Positions 1 through 5,983 of a DNA stretch of 6,422 nt are shown one piece after another. Position 1 is the stretch's first letter. Each line of letters opens with the position of its first letter. The stretch spans positions 1 through 6,422 of the forward strand of contig JALGWB010000202.1 of NCBI GenBank assembly GCA_025774405.1. The letters run 5' to 3'. Under the pieces are notes generated by a model, which saw only the letters and a program-made list of their open reading frames with translations, ran no database searches and was not told where the DNA came from. This stretch comes from a bacterium. GTDB taxonomy: Bacteria; Arandabacterota; Arandabacteria; Arandabacterales; Arandabacteraceae. The position numbers and the translations under genes were made by a program.

Positions 1-2
1 GG

Positions 3-317
3 GCGATTTCATTGATGATTGCACTTGATCATCCGGATGTCTTTGGCAATTGTGGATCACAGTCAGGATCTTTCAACATATCTGATGGTATACTCTTCGA
101 TCTCGTCGAAGCGAAGCCAGTTGAGGCTGTTAGATTCTACCTTGACTGCGGCAGAATCGGGGATCTCACCGAAGAGAACAGGCGTATGCAACGCATCCTC
201 AGTAAGAAAGGGTACCGCTTGAAATACCAGGAATTCAATGAAGGTCACAGCTGGGGTAATTGGAGGGCTCACATAGATGACATGCTCGTTTTCTTTTGGG
301 GGAAGGATGGTGAATAG
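3..317 (+). CDS. Esterase_D / enterochelin esterase-like hydrolase, C-terminal part (5' end outside window)
   Basis: An open frame enters from the left edge and ends at TAG 315-317, so only about the last 104 residues are present. The opening stretch (AISLMIALDHPDVFG, then GSQSGSF) matches the segment just after the nucleophile elbow (GxSxGG) in Esterase_D/Fes-like alpha/beta hydrolases, where 'ALxHPdlFg...sqSgsf' is typical. The catalytic Ser should therefore lie just outside the window. FYLDCGRIGDL fits the strand and loop carrying an acidic residue, and NEGHSWGNWR is the usual site of the catalytic His ('GGHdw..W'). Family members hydrolyse esters such as siderophore or acyl esters; the substrate cannot be told here. 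The next gene starts 2 bases after the stop, which suggests one transcript and translational coupling. The ATG at 15 is an internal Met, not the true start. Confidence 0.82.
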   Translation, partial: AISLMIALDHPDVFGNCGSQSGSFNISDGILFDLVEAKPVEAVRFYLDCGRIGDLTEENRRMQRILSKKGYRLKYQEFNEGHSWGNWRAHIDDMLVFFWGKDGE

Positions 318-319
318 CA

Positions 320-1297
320 ATGAGGAAACAAGCACTTGGCATCAGTCTGCTGGCATTGATAGCTGTGAGTGCAGGCTTTGCCTCCACCGCCAGGGACAAC
401 ATTGCTACCTTCTCAATTGTTGGGTTTGACCCAACTACTGGCGAGATTGGCGTAGCCGTTGCTTCGAAGTTTCTTGCTGTTGGTGCTGTCGTCCCATGGG
501 CGAAAGCTGGGGTTGGGGCAGTAGCTACCCAGGCTTTTGCCAATACCACCTATGGGCCGGAAGGGCTCAGGCTTCTAGCGAATGGCCTCACCGCCCACGA
601 GGTCATCGATAGCCTCACATCGGCGGATCCTGACAGGGAGCGGCGGCAGGTTGGTATAGTCGATGCTCACGGTAACTCAGCAACCTTTACAGGTAAGGAA
701 TGTATTCCCTGGGCAGGTGGTAAGGTCGGCAGGCATTATGCGTGTCAGGGCAACATTCTTGTAAGTCAGGCCACAATAGATGCCATGGCAGAAACCTTCG
801 AAAACAGCGAAGGCGAGCTGGCAGTACGCTTGCTCAAGGCACTCAAAGCAGGTGAAGCAGCTGGTGGGGATTCGCGCGGCAAGCAGTCAGCAGCAATTCT
901 GGTTGTGAAAGAAGGTGGAGGCTATCTTGGGCTAAATGATCGTTACATCGATCTCAGGGTTGATGATGATCCTCAACCGATTGAGGAACTTGCCCGCTTG
1001 CTTAGAATTCAACGTTCCTATTCAGCACTTTTCAAGGCTTCGGCTCTACGGCAGGGTGGCGATCTCGAAGGCGCCCTGGCCGAAGCCAGGCGAGCTGTTG
1101 AGATAAATCCTGGACTGCCTGAGGCGCTGTATGATCTTGCATGTTACTATGCGCTATCCGGTCAGGTAGATGTAGCACTTCAAACTCTAAGGCAGGCAAT
1201 CGATCTTGCCCCGCGCTTTAAGCAGATGGCAAAGGAAGATCCTGATTTAGAATCTCTGAGAGGTGAGAGTGCCTTCAAAAAACTTCTTGAGGAGTAA
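320..1297 (+). CDS. Secreted DUF1028 (Ntn-hydrolase fold) protein with C-terminal TPRs
   Basis: 325 residues. Residues 1-24 form a signal peptide (MRKQ, hydrophobic core, Ser-Thr-Ala before a likely cut at 24/25), so the protein is exported. Residues 30-230 carry the DUF1028 pattern: TFSIVGFDPTTGEIGVAVAS at 30-49, GVGAVATQAFAN at 64-75, RQVGIVDAHGN at 109-119, QGNILV at 143-148, and AGGDSRGKQSAAILVV at 181-196. DUF1028 belongs to the Ntn-hydrolase superfamily. The Thr opening the TFSI motif (Thr30) is the likely nucleophile if the fold is active; no substrate is established. Residues about 233-299 form two TPR-like helical hairpins (EGALAEARRAVEINP, then YDLACYYALSGQVDVALQTL), followed by DPDLESLRG...FKKLL, a usual ending of TPR tails. 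The ATG at 320 is preceded by a purine-rich GGAAGG around 301-306, rather far upstream. It sits 2 bases after the esterase stop and 4 bases before the sulfatase-like gene. Confidence 0.95.
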   Translation: MRKQALGISLLALIAVSAGFASTARDNIATFSIVGFDPTTGEIGVAVASKFLAVGAVVPWAKAGVGAVATQAFANTTYGPEGLRLLANGLTAHEVIDSLTSADPDRERRQVGIVDAHGNSATFTGKECIPWAGGKVGRHYACQGNILVSQATIDAMAETFENSEGELAVRLLKALKAGEAAGGDSRGKQSAAILVVKEGGGYLGLNDRYIDLRVDDDPQPIEELARLLRIQRSYSALFKASALRQGGDLEGALAEARRAVEINPGLPEALYDLACYYALSGQVDVALQTLRQAIDLAPRFKQMAKEDPDLESLRGESAFKKLLEE

Positions 1298-1301
1298 AGT
1301 G

Positions 1302-2462
1302 ATGCTGAGAGCAGTGGTGGTACTGGTCTGCATGTGTCTATATACCTGTCTGACCTTTCTCAACACATTGGCTTTTTCCGGAGGGATCTTGAGGAGCGAA
1401 ACTGCCTCGAGTGTTGTCCTGATTGTGATTGATGCGTTGCGCAGTGATGTGCTTGGTTGTTATCGAGGGGATGCACGCAGTCCAAGTATTGATAGACTGG
1501 CCGAGATGGGAACACGCCTAAGTTATGCATACAGCACAAGTAGTTACACAGGTGCTTCATGCGTAACTATGTTCACTGGAAACTATCCGACATTGTATGC
1601 CGAAAAGGGTCGCCCGGCTAAGAATGAGGATACAGAATTCCTTAAGGTACCGGACAGTCATGTCTCGCTTTTTGAACAGCTTGGGGGACTTGGTTATGAA
1701 GTGAGTTGCTATCTGGAGAACACGATACCTGAATACTCCAACAGCCTTCAGGGGGTAACGAGATTTCTCCATCGTGAGACACTCAATGCTGAGGAGCTCA
1801 GCAAGGTTCAGTCAAAACTCAACATCCAGGATTACCCGTTGCATCCCGGGTTTCTCGCAACTTTGGGCTACCTGCCTGAAGCTTCCGACAGACAGCCTTT
1901 CATGCTGCTCATATGGATTCTGGATCCACACGCACCCTATGATCCGTTGGATAAGTCACTGGACAGACTCTATGCTGAGAAGGGCGGGTTGCGGTCTGAA
2001 CCGTCCTACTACCGGAAGCTGAAGGGTATCGATCTAAAGGCCCGCGTCCTGAGCTTCAATCAAACCGAACTTGAGTTCCTCAGGAGACTTTATCTGGCTG
2101 AAGTCGAAGGTGTGGACTATCGAGTGGGCCTCATCCTCAAAGCACTTCAAATCGCCGGTGTGCTTGAGAACACCTACATCATCCTGACATCTGATCATGG
2201 GGACGCTCTTGGGGAACATGGATGGTTCTGCCAAGGGGGTCCTGCTTTCTATGATGTTGTAGTCCATGTTCCATTTATCATTGCAGGACCTCGGATACCC
2301 AAGGCTAAAGTTTCGAGCACCCACATTTCACATGTTGAACTTGTTCCAACGCTTGCTGAACTTCTCGGCGTAACGCTGAGGCAGCCGAGGCAGGGTAAGT
2401 CAATGTTGCAAGGCTTTTACACAGATCTGCCAGATGAACCAATCTATGTTTGTCAACTTTGA
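1302..2462 (+). CDS. Exported sulfatase/alkaline-phosphatase-superfamily hydrolase, main part (frame broken at 3' end)
   Basis: 386 residues before TGA 2460-2462. I chose ATG 1302 because GAGGAG at 1289-1294 lies 7 bases upstream; GTG 1299 is an alternative, and a GTG at 1263 lies inside the previous gene. Residues 2-26 are hydrophobic (signal peptide or anchor). Superfamily motifs: VLIVIDALRSDVLG at 39-52 with metal-ligand Asp44, SPSIDRLAEMG at 60-70, SSYTGASCVTMFTGNYP at 80-96, LDPHAPYD at 207-214, LTSDHGDALGEHG at 295-307 (Asp298, His299), and VELVPTLAELLGV near 345-357. The nucleophile site aligns as Thr83 with Ala and Cys at the usual Pro and Arg positions. The formylglycine signature CxPxR is thus absent, and a phosphodiesterase, phosphatase or transferase role is as likely as a sulfatase. 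The protein stops just before the conserved C-terminal 'dGkwKy' segment, which continues in the +1 frame (next entry). The intact product would be about 479 residues. Confidence 0.92.
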   Translation: MLRAVVVLVCMCLYTCLTFLNTLAFSGGILRSETASSVVLIVIDALRSDVLGCYRGDARSPSIDRLAEMGTRLSYAYSTSSYTGASCVTMFTGNYPTLYAEKGRPAKNEDTEFLKVPDSHVSLFEQLGGLGYEVSCYLENTIPEYSNSLQGVTRFLHRETLNAEELSKVQSKLNIQDYPLHPGFLATLGYLPEASDRQPFMLLIWILDPHAPYDPLDKSLDRLYAEKGGLRSEPSYYRKLKGIDLKARVLSFNQTELEFLRRLYLAEVEGVDYRVGLILKALQIAGVLENTYIILTSDHGDALGEHGWFCQGGPAFYDVVVHVPFIIAGPRIPKAKVSSTHISHVELVPTLAELLGVTLRQPRQGKSMLQGFYTDLPDEPIYVCQL

Positions 2463-2465
2463 TGA
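2454..2465 (+). other. Candidate +1 frameshift site (CTT-TGA-T, tandem TGA)
   Basis: In the sulfatase frame the codons are CAA CTT TGA TGA. If the Leu tRNA slips from CTT (2457-2459) to TTT (2458-2460), decoding resumes with GAT (Asp) at 2461 and gives the expected join QL-DERTAAILDG. CUU-UGA is the core of the bacterial prfB (RF2) +1 site, where it is followed by C; here the next base is T. The Shine-Dalgarno-like AGGGGG stimulator found 3 bases upstream in prfB is absent (the sequence there is ATGTTTGTCAA). The match is real in the sequence; that it works is inference. Confidence 0.4.
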
Positions 2466-2742
2466 ACGGACTGCTGCTATTCTCGATGGAAAGTGGAAGT
2501 ACTTTAAGCACAAGGGGCAGAAACTGCTGTTTGATCTCTCAACGGATTCCAACGAACTCAATAATGTCAGCGCCGATCATCTGGAAATCGTTGCCAGGTT
2601 GATGAAAGCAGTCAGGCAATTCAGGGAGTTGAGTGCAGCGTTTAGAATCGATATGGAGATGCACGAATCAAGAACATCATTGAATGAAGAGGAAAGAAGA
2701 CAGCTTGAGCAGCATCTCAAAGCACTGGGATACAGTCATTAA
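2461..2742 (+). CDS. C-terminal region of the sulfatase-like enzyme in the +1 frame
   Basis: 93 residues that read on directly from the preceding gene once one base is skipped. It begins DERTAAILDGKWKYF, followed by LLFDLSTDSNELNNV and a Glu/Arg-rich tail ending LKALGYSH. In intact relatives the order is 'dgrwKyi', then 'eLYDLsaDpgErnN', then 'L.aLGY' at the extreme C-terminus, so this is plainly the missing end of the same protein and not a separate gene. An ATG at 2434 is in this frame and overlaps the upstream gene, but I see no clear ribosome binding site for it and a free-standing product would lack any catalytic residue. The frame is open from 2380, and homology places the switch at about 2441-2462. 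TAA ends it at 2740-2742. It may be made by +1 recoding, or the frame change may be a mutation or sequencing error. Confidence 0.85.
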   Translation, partial: DERTAAILDGKWKYFKHKGQKLLFDLSTDSNELNNVSADHLEIVARLMKAVRQFRELSAAFRIDMEMHESRTSLNEEERRQLEQHLKALGYSH

Positions 2743-2800
2743 GAGGTCATTAGCTCGGCTCGCGTTGAGGGGTCTGGCAAACTGTGGTTCAGCCTGCAAC

Positions 2801-2814
2801 ATTGTAAGCACAAT
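2801..2814. repeat. Small perfect inverted repeat after the sulfatase-like gene
   Basis: ATTGT-AAGC-ACAAT is a 5-bp stem with a 4-base loop, 58 bases past the TAA at 2742. There is no T-run after it, so it is a poor terminator. It could equally be a small operator or chance. Confidence 0.2.
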
Positions 2815-2933
2815 TGCGCCTGTAAGAGGCAATACGCCGTTTTCTACGTGGCTGACTTACAACCGTTGTTCGTAAGATGCCAGTGTAACCGCGGATTGGG
2901 AACTGAAGCGCCAGATCGGGGTATCTTGTAGGG

Positions 2934-3695
2934 ATGGCAGAAGGTCCATTGGTTCACTATTACACGTCGAAACTGGAAAAGATCATCGGCGGTAAACGTG
3001 TTTCCATAGAATTCGGCATCCGCAAGTTGAAACCGCTTGAGCCAACCCTGAAGGCTGTCAAGGTCACCAAGGTCGAGGCACACGGTAAGCAGTTCAGAAT
3101 ATGGTTTGCTGATGGCCGCCTGCTCCTTGTCCATCTCATGATGTGGGGCTCATGGGGCATATATCGAAAGGGGCAGACCTGGGAGCGTGCCCCCGAGAGG
3201 GCAAGGGCGATAATCCGGACAAGGACACACGAAGCTGTCGTCTTCTCGGCTCCAGTAGTACGCATACTGAGTGAGGATGAGCTACGGAATCACCCCAAAT
3301 GGGGCAATGTTGGGCCAGATCCTCTAAGGAGAGATTTTTCAAGAAGGCTTTTCTACAGGCGGCTCAATTCGCGACCAGAGCTTCCAATCGGGGAAGCTCT
3401 TCTTGATCAGACTATAATATCGGGAATTGGCAATATCCTGAGGATTGAGGCGCTCTTTAGAGCTGGTGTTCATCCGAGGCGAAAAGTAAAAACACTTTCT
3501 AGGGGCGAGAAGATACGCATGTTGAAAGCGGTCATCTCACTTATGAAGATGTGGCTACACGACAGAAACAGCGCCTCCCGGTGGATTCGCATCTATGGTC
3601 GAGTGGGCAAAGCATGTCCGAGATGTAGTGGCACAATTGAGTCTTTCAGGCAGGCAGGGCGGTTGACCATCGCCTGCCCGTATTGCCAGGTATAG
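2934..3695 (+). CDS. Fpg/Nei-family DNA glycosylase/AP lyase
   Basis: 253 residues, close to family length (about 260-290). Base-excision repair enzyme of the cytoplasm: it removes oxidised bases and cuts the resulting abasic site. N-terminus MAEGPLVHYYTSKL gives the catalytic Glu3 and the EGP of the Nei-type start; the first residue after Met is Ala rather than the usual Pro nucleophile. VEAHGKQFRIWF (48-58) carries the conserved Lys52, and LVHLMMWGSWGIY (65-77) is the strand and loop seen in the family. The helix-two-turn-helix lies at about 156-181 (LLDQTIISGIGNILRIEALF, then RAGVHP). The zinc finger has Cys228, Cys231, Cys248 and Cys251, with Arg243 in its hairpin (AGRLT, usually GRST). 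Start ATG 2934 is fixed by the AEGP match. Ribosome binding is odd: AGGG abuts the ATG and a GGGG lies 12 bases away. The 191 bases upstream show only weak promoter-like boxes. It is probably transcribed apart from the operon before it. Confidence 0.95.
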   Translation: MAEGPLVHYYTSKLEKIIGGKRVSIEFGIRKLKPLEPTLKAVKVTKVEAHGKQFRIWFADGRLLLVHLMMWGSWGIYRKGQTWERAPERARAIIRTRTHEAVVFSAPVVRILSEDELRNHPKWGNVGPDPLRRDFSRRLFYRRLNSRPELPIGEALLDQTIISGIGNILRIEALFRAGVHPRRKVKTLSRGEKIRMLKAVISLMKMWLHDRNSASRWIRIYGRVGKACPRCSGTIESFRQAGRLTIACPYCQV

Positions 3696-3712
3696 TCTGC
3701 AGTTGCTTAAAC

Positions 3713-3748
3713 GATGATCACCGTGAAACGCTGCACCTGGTAATCATC
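3713..3748 (+). terminator. Imperfect hairpin just after the DNA glycosylase gene
   Basis: GATGATCACC (3713-3722) pairs with GGTAATCATC (3739-3748): ten positions with one C-A mismatch. Inside it GTG (3723-3725) pairs with CAC (3734-3736), leaving an 8-base loop and a 2-base bulge. It begins 18 bases after the TAG at 3695. No T-run follows, so it may be a non-canonical terminator or an mRNA 3'-end stabilising structure for the glycosylase transcript; termination is inferred from position only. Confidence 0.35.
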
Positions 3749-3810
3749 TCGGCTATTCTCTGCGGAGTTCCATGTTTGGTTCATCTCTTCTCCCAGTCAC
3801 ACCCCGGGCT

Positions 3811-3852
3811 CCATGAGGCACGCCAAACTCAGCGCTTACCCTCCCTCCATGG
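3811..3852. repeat. Hairpin-forming inverted repeat in the convergent intergenic region
   Basis: CCATGAGG (3811-3818) pairs with CCTCCATGG (3844-3852): eight base pairs with one bulged C. A smaller stem-forming pair lies inside (ACGC near 3819-3822 with GCGC at 3832-3835, one pair being a wobble). CCCC (3802-3805) with GGGG (3857-3860), or GGGC (3806-3809) with GCCC (3860-3863), can extend it outward. The region 3749-3882 shows no coding frame I trust. The pattern suggests a structured RNA, a REP-like element or a bidirectional transcription barrier; I do not recognise a known family. Confidence 0.35.
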
Positions 3853-3882
3853 CGATGGGGCCCACATTCAGCCGCTGGCCAC

Positions 3883-3907
3883 CACCCAGTATCAACTAAG
3901 CTGGGTG
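3883..3907 (-). terminator. Hairpin just after the minus-strand membrane-protein gene
   Basis: CACCCAG (3883-3889) and CTGGGTG (3901-3907) form a perfect 7-bp stem with an 11-base loop. It starts 8 bases after the TGA of the minus-strand gene (3916-3918). The position fits a terminator for that gene, but no T-run follows in its direction, so an intrinsic terminator of the classic kind is not shown. Confidence 0.35.
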
Positions 3908-3915
3908 TTGACCAC

Positions 3916-4311
3916 TCACCAACGGAGAATGTCACGGAGAGGAGTGGTGAAGACAGATGCTTCAGTTCGATACACTCTGTACTGCTCGTTCTCAAAGATA
4001 GGATCGAAATAGTCAGGTCTTGCTGAAACAATTCTTGTCAACATGCTTCCGTGCTCAAGAATTACGTAGTTGATAGGCAGGGACTTGACGAGCTTGAAGA
4101 AAGCCCTATAGCGTTTCCACCTTGCTATCATTGCCTCGGTTGCCTCGGTGCTCAAAGCCCCATCTTCACGGAAGTTGACAGGGATGGCATCGTGTATGTA
4201 GGCAGGGATCATACGGCTGACGTTCGGAGGAGCAAAGACAAAGCCCTTTGGTGAGGGCTCAGTGTCGATGCTACGAAGCGCCTCAGCGGCATATTTGGTC
4301 GGACGGTTGCG
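3916..4311 (-). CDS. C-terminal region of the GT-C-like membrane protein in the shifted frame
   Basis: 131 residues in the +1 frame relative to the long upstream part, beginning RNRPTKYAAEALRSID and ending at TGA (3916-3918). The frame is open back to about 4338, so the shift lies anywhere in 4283-4338. The stretch GFVFAPPNVSRMIPAYI, then a helical part (TEATEAMIARWKRYRAFFKL), then NYVILEHG and PDYFDPIFENEQYRVYRT, is the kind of soluble tail seen at the C-terminus of GT-C-type membrane glycosyltransferases, where a phrase like 'Fe.v.en..yrvYrv' closes the protein. It directly follows the membrane part in position and strand, so it is best read as the end of one broken gene. A Met at 4212 has no convincing ribosome binding site. 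Confidence 0.78.
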   Translation of the reverse strand, partial: RNRPTKYAAEALRSIDTEPSPKGFVFAPPNVSRMIPAYIHDAIPVNFREDGALSTEATEAMIARWKRYRAFFKLVKSLPINYVILEHGSMLTRIVSARPDYFDPIFENEQYRVYRTEASVFTTPLRDILRW

Positions 4312-5857
4312 CTCTCTTGACTTGACCAGCGATGGCTATAACTATCCCCCAGGGTAGCAGCCACGAGAGCCTGAAGAGGAGCCTGTATGAGATAAAGCGG
4401 GCTGCCAAGTTCGCCCCGGTCGGCGTGTACGTGAGCAACAACACCAGGGTTGTGACAATAACGGCAAATCGGCATGACATATCGCCCTTGATCCTCGGAA
4501 TCAATAACATGGTCAGAATCAGCGCCGCAATCGCCATCGGATAGCGTATTACGAAAAGTGGATTGAGTATTACCTGATCTGGCCTCCCTAATCGGACTAT
4601 CGGATGGCGCGACTCTATTGGGTCAGGGTAGGAAGACGCTGGTAGATAAGGTCCACGCATCACTTCGGAGATTGAGACGGGTTCTGGTCCCGGGGCTTCA
4701 AATTGGGGCTGGGTATGTCCAGTTGCCGCAATGACTATTGCAGCGTAACATGCTATCGGCAGGGCTACGATTCCCAGATTCAACACTGCCCTCCTGGATC
4801 TCATGCGCAAGGTCTCGACAAGAGCGAAGGGGAGGATCGTCAGGCCCGCCCAGATTGGCCCCATTCCGTGGGTGAGGGCGGATGTAAGCGTGACAAACCA
4901 ATACGTGAGCCTGAGTCTCAACCTGCTATGCGGATTGGAATCATTACCTTTGATGATCTGCAAGGCCAGTGCTGTTGCGAACGGTACCATGATGAAAAAG
5001 CAAACCGCCTTGTCTTGCGCCAGCCTGCATAGGAAAAACCATCCCACTGTCTTCAGCGGTATGGAACTTGAAAGATAAAACACGGTCTGCAGATAGACAG
5101 CCATCAAAGCCACTGTGTTCGTTCGGAAGAGCTGTCTCGTCAAAGCGAAGAAGGCGAATATGGCAACCGGCATCATAAGGAGCGGCACATAAGTCTGGTG
5201 ACAGGTGACAGGATCGATTCCACTGAAATAGGTGAGGAAGCTCTCGGCTATCCACCAGGCACCCCCGAACCAGATTCTGGTGGGTGCTGGTTTCCCAAGG
5301 TCGAAGATGGCATCCTCCAGACCAATTGGCTTCTGTGCCAGAAAGTCGCGTATGTAGCCGAGGTAATACCAATCATCAAAATCCCTTGGTGTAAGAATGG
5401 TCACCAGCGCCATACCTGCAGCGAGAAAGAGCAAGGCAGGAATCGCACGATTGCGATGATCCTCAGAACGTGCTTTGTATGGATTGCTGTACCGACAGAG
5501 CTTGAATTTGGCAAACATGGTGAAACCGAGGACACAATATGTGACGATGACTATCTTGACCAGTGTTGACAGACGCAGGTGGAAGGTGATCCCGACTAGA
5601 GATACACACGTGATAACGAAGATGCCAAGCACAAACCATGTTAGAAGGTCTTCGGCGTAGATGCTTTGGTTGTCTTCCCGATTCCTGAGCATTTCTGTCA
5701 GCACCATACCAGGCAGAAGCACGATACCGCAGACAGTGATCGGAAACGAAAGAAAGGCTGGCAGGTGATGTGTGAGATTGAAAATGCTAACAAGAAAGCA
5801 AATGCTGAACAGGAGAGGTATTCCGAGTGATCTTGACGATTTGCATCCTTTTTCCAT
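4283..5857 (-). CDS. Polytopic membrane protein, GT-C glycosyltransferase-like, main part (frame broken at 3' end)
   Basis: 524 residues before a TGA at 4283-4285. About twelve hydrophobic segments are visible, roughly at 12-30, 35-55, 70-90, 97-117, 138-155, 222-240, 247-265, 284-302, 318-346, 360-379, 437-454, and 464-512 (probably two). Between the fifth and sixth lies an outer loop opening with TPRDFDDWYYLGYIRDF (156-172). Its Asp159, Asp161 and Asp162 sit where GT-C enzymes of the PMT/ArnT/STT3 type carry their catalytic acidic residues in the first large loop. Such enzymes transfer sugars from lipid-phosphate donors on the outer face of the membrane. I cannot name the family or substrate. 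ATG 5857 is the most upstream start, followed by a basic segment and the first membrane helix; the ribosome binding site is weak. The intact protein would be about 646 residues after joining with the following fragment. It is divergent from the YfhO-like gene. Confidence 0.85.
   Translation of the reverse strand: MEKGCKSSRSLGIPLLFSICFLVSIFNLTHHLPAFLSFPITVCGIVLLPGMVLTEMLRNREDNQSIYAEDLLTWFVLGIFVITCVSLVGITFHLRLSTLVKIVIVTYCVLGFTMFAKFKLCRYSNPYKARSEDHRNRAIPALLFLAAGMALVTILTPRDFDDWYYLGYIRDFLAQKPIGLEDAIFDLGKPAPTRIWFGGAWWIAESFLTYFSGIDPVTCHQTYVPLLMMPVAIFAFFALTRQLFRTNTVALMAVYLQTVFYLSSSIPLKTVGWFFLCRLAQDKAVCFFIMVPFATALALQIIKGNDSNPHSRLRLRLTYWFVTLTSALTHGMGPIWAGLTILPFALVETLRMRSRRAVLNLGIVALPIACYAAIVIAATGHTQPQFEAPGPEPVSISEVMRGPYLPASSYPDPIESRHPIVRLGRPDQVILNPLFVIRYPMAIAALILTMLLIPRIKGDMSCRFAVIVTTLVLLLTYTPTGANLAARFISYRLLFRLSWLLPWGIVIAIAGQVKRAQPSDQICR
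4312..4317 (-). other. Candidate position of the frame change: (AG)3 tract
   Basis: On the minus strand the tract reads AGAGAG. Restoring one more AG unit would join the two frames as GQVKRERNRPTKYAAEALRS, which is smooth and plausible. Loss of a dinucleotide by slippage, or a one-base insertion elsewhere in 4283-4338, would explain the break equally well. The exact position is inference. Confidence 0.3.
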
Positions 5858-5899
5858 CGGTTGGCACGCGGTCAGGACATTCGAGATTGGTTTCGGAGC

Positions 5900-5928
5900 A
5901 GGATAGCATAAGTCTGGGGCAGTGTCAT
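5900..5928 (-). promoter_or_regulatory. Putative sigma70-like promoter for the minus-strand membrane protein
   Basis: On the minus strand ATGACA (5928-5923, five of six with TTGACA), a 17-base spacer, and TATCCT (5905-5900, four of six with TATAAT) preceded by TGC, an extended -10 feature. A start near 5893 would leave a leader of about 35 bases before ATG 5857. Consensus use in this unknown lineage is assumed. Confidence 0.35.
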
Positions 5929-5983
5929 CACTAACATTTGAATGAGACCAGCGATGCGAATTGCCGCTTACTTGATCACAGGC

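Noticed and set aside
1263..1301. GTG at 1263 as start of the sulfatase-like gene
   Set aside because: It lies inside the DUF1028 gene and would put a charged stretch before the hydrophobic N-terminus; ATG 1302 has GAGGAG at good spacing.
2460..2510. TGA read as an amino acid (alternative genetic code) to explain the sulfatase break
   Set aside because: Reading on in the same frame past TGA TGA gives sequence unlike the family and soon meets TAA; the family sequence is in the +1 frame.
2684..2875. Small + strand open frame crossing the end of the sulfatase-like gene
   Set aside because: Mostly overlaps the real C-terminal coding frame, no motif, no start signal.
2743..2933. Possible small RNA or tRNA before the DNA glycosylase gene
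   Set aside because: No cloverleaf could be drawn; only a 5-bp hairpin and weak promoter-like boxes are present.
3683..4031. Open frames on both strands across the convergent spacer
   Set aside because: Translations are low-complexity, without recognisable motif or ribosome binding site, and overlap the true gene ends in other frames.
4319..4328. Tandem GTCAA duplication in the membrane-protein break region as the cause of the frameshift
   Set aside because: Removing five bases leads into the third frame, which does not give the coherent tail (GFVFAPPNVS...); the shift needed is +1.
4944..5372. 142-residue minus-strand open frame within the membrane-protein gene
   Set aside because: It is an out-of-frame shadow of the long hydrophobic coding frame, which has the membrane-segment pattern.
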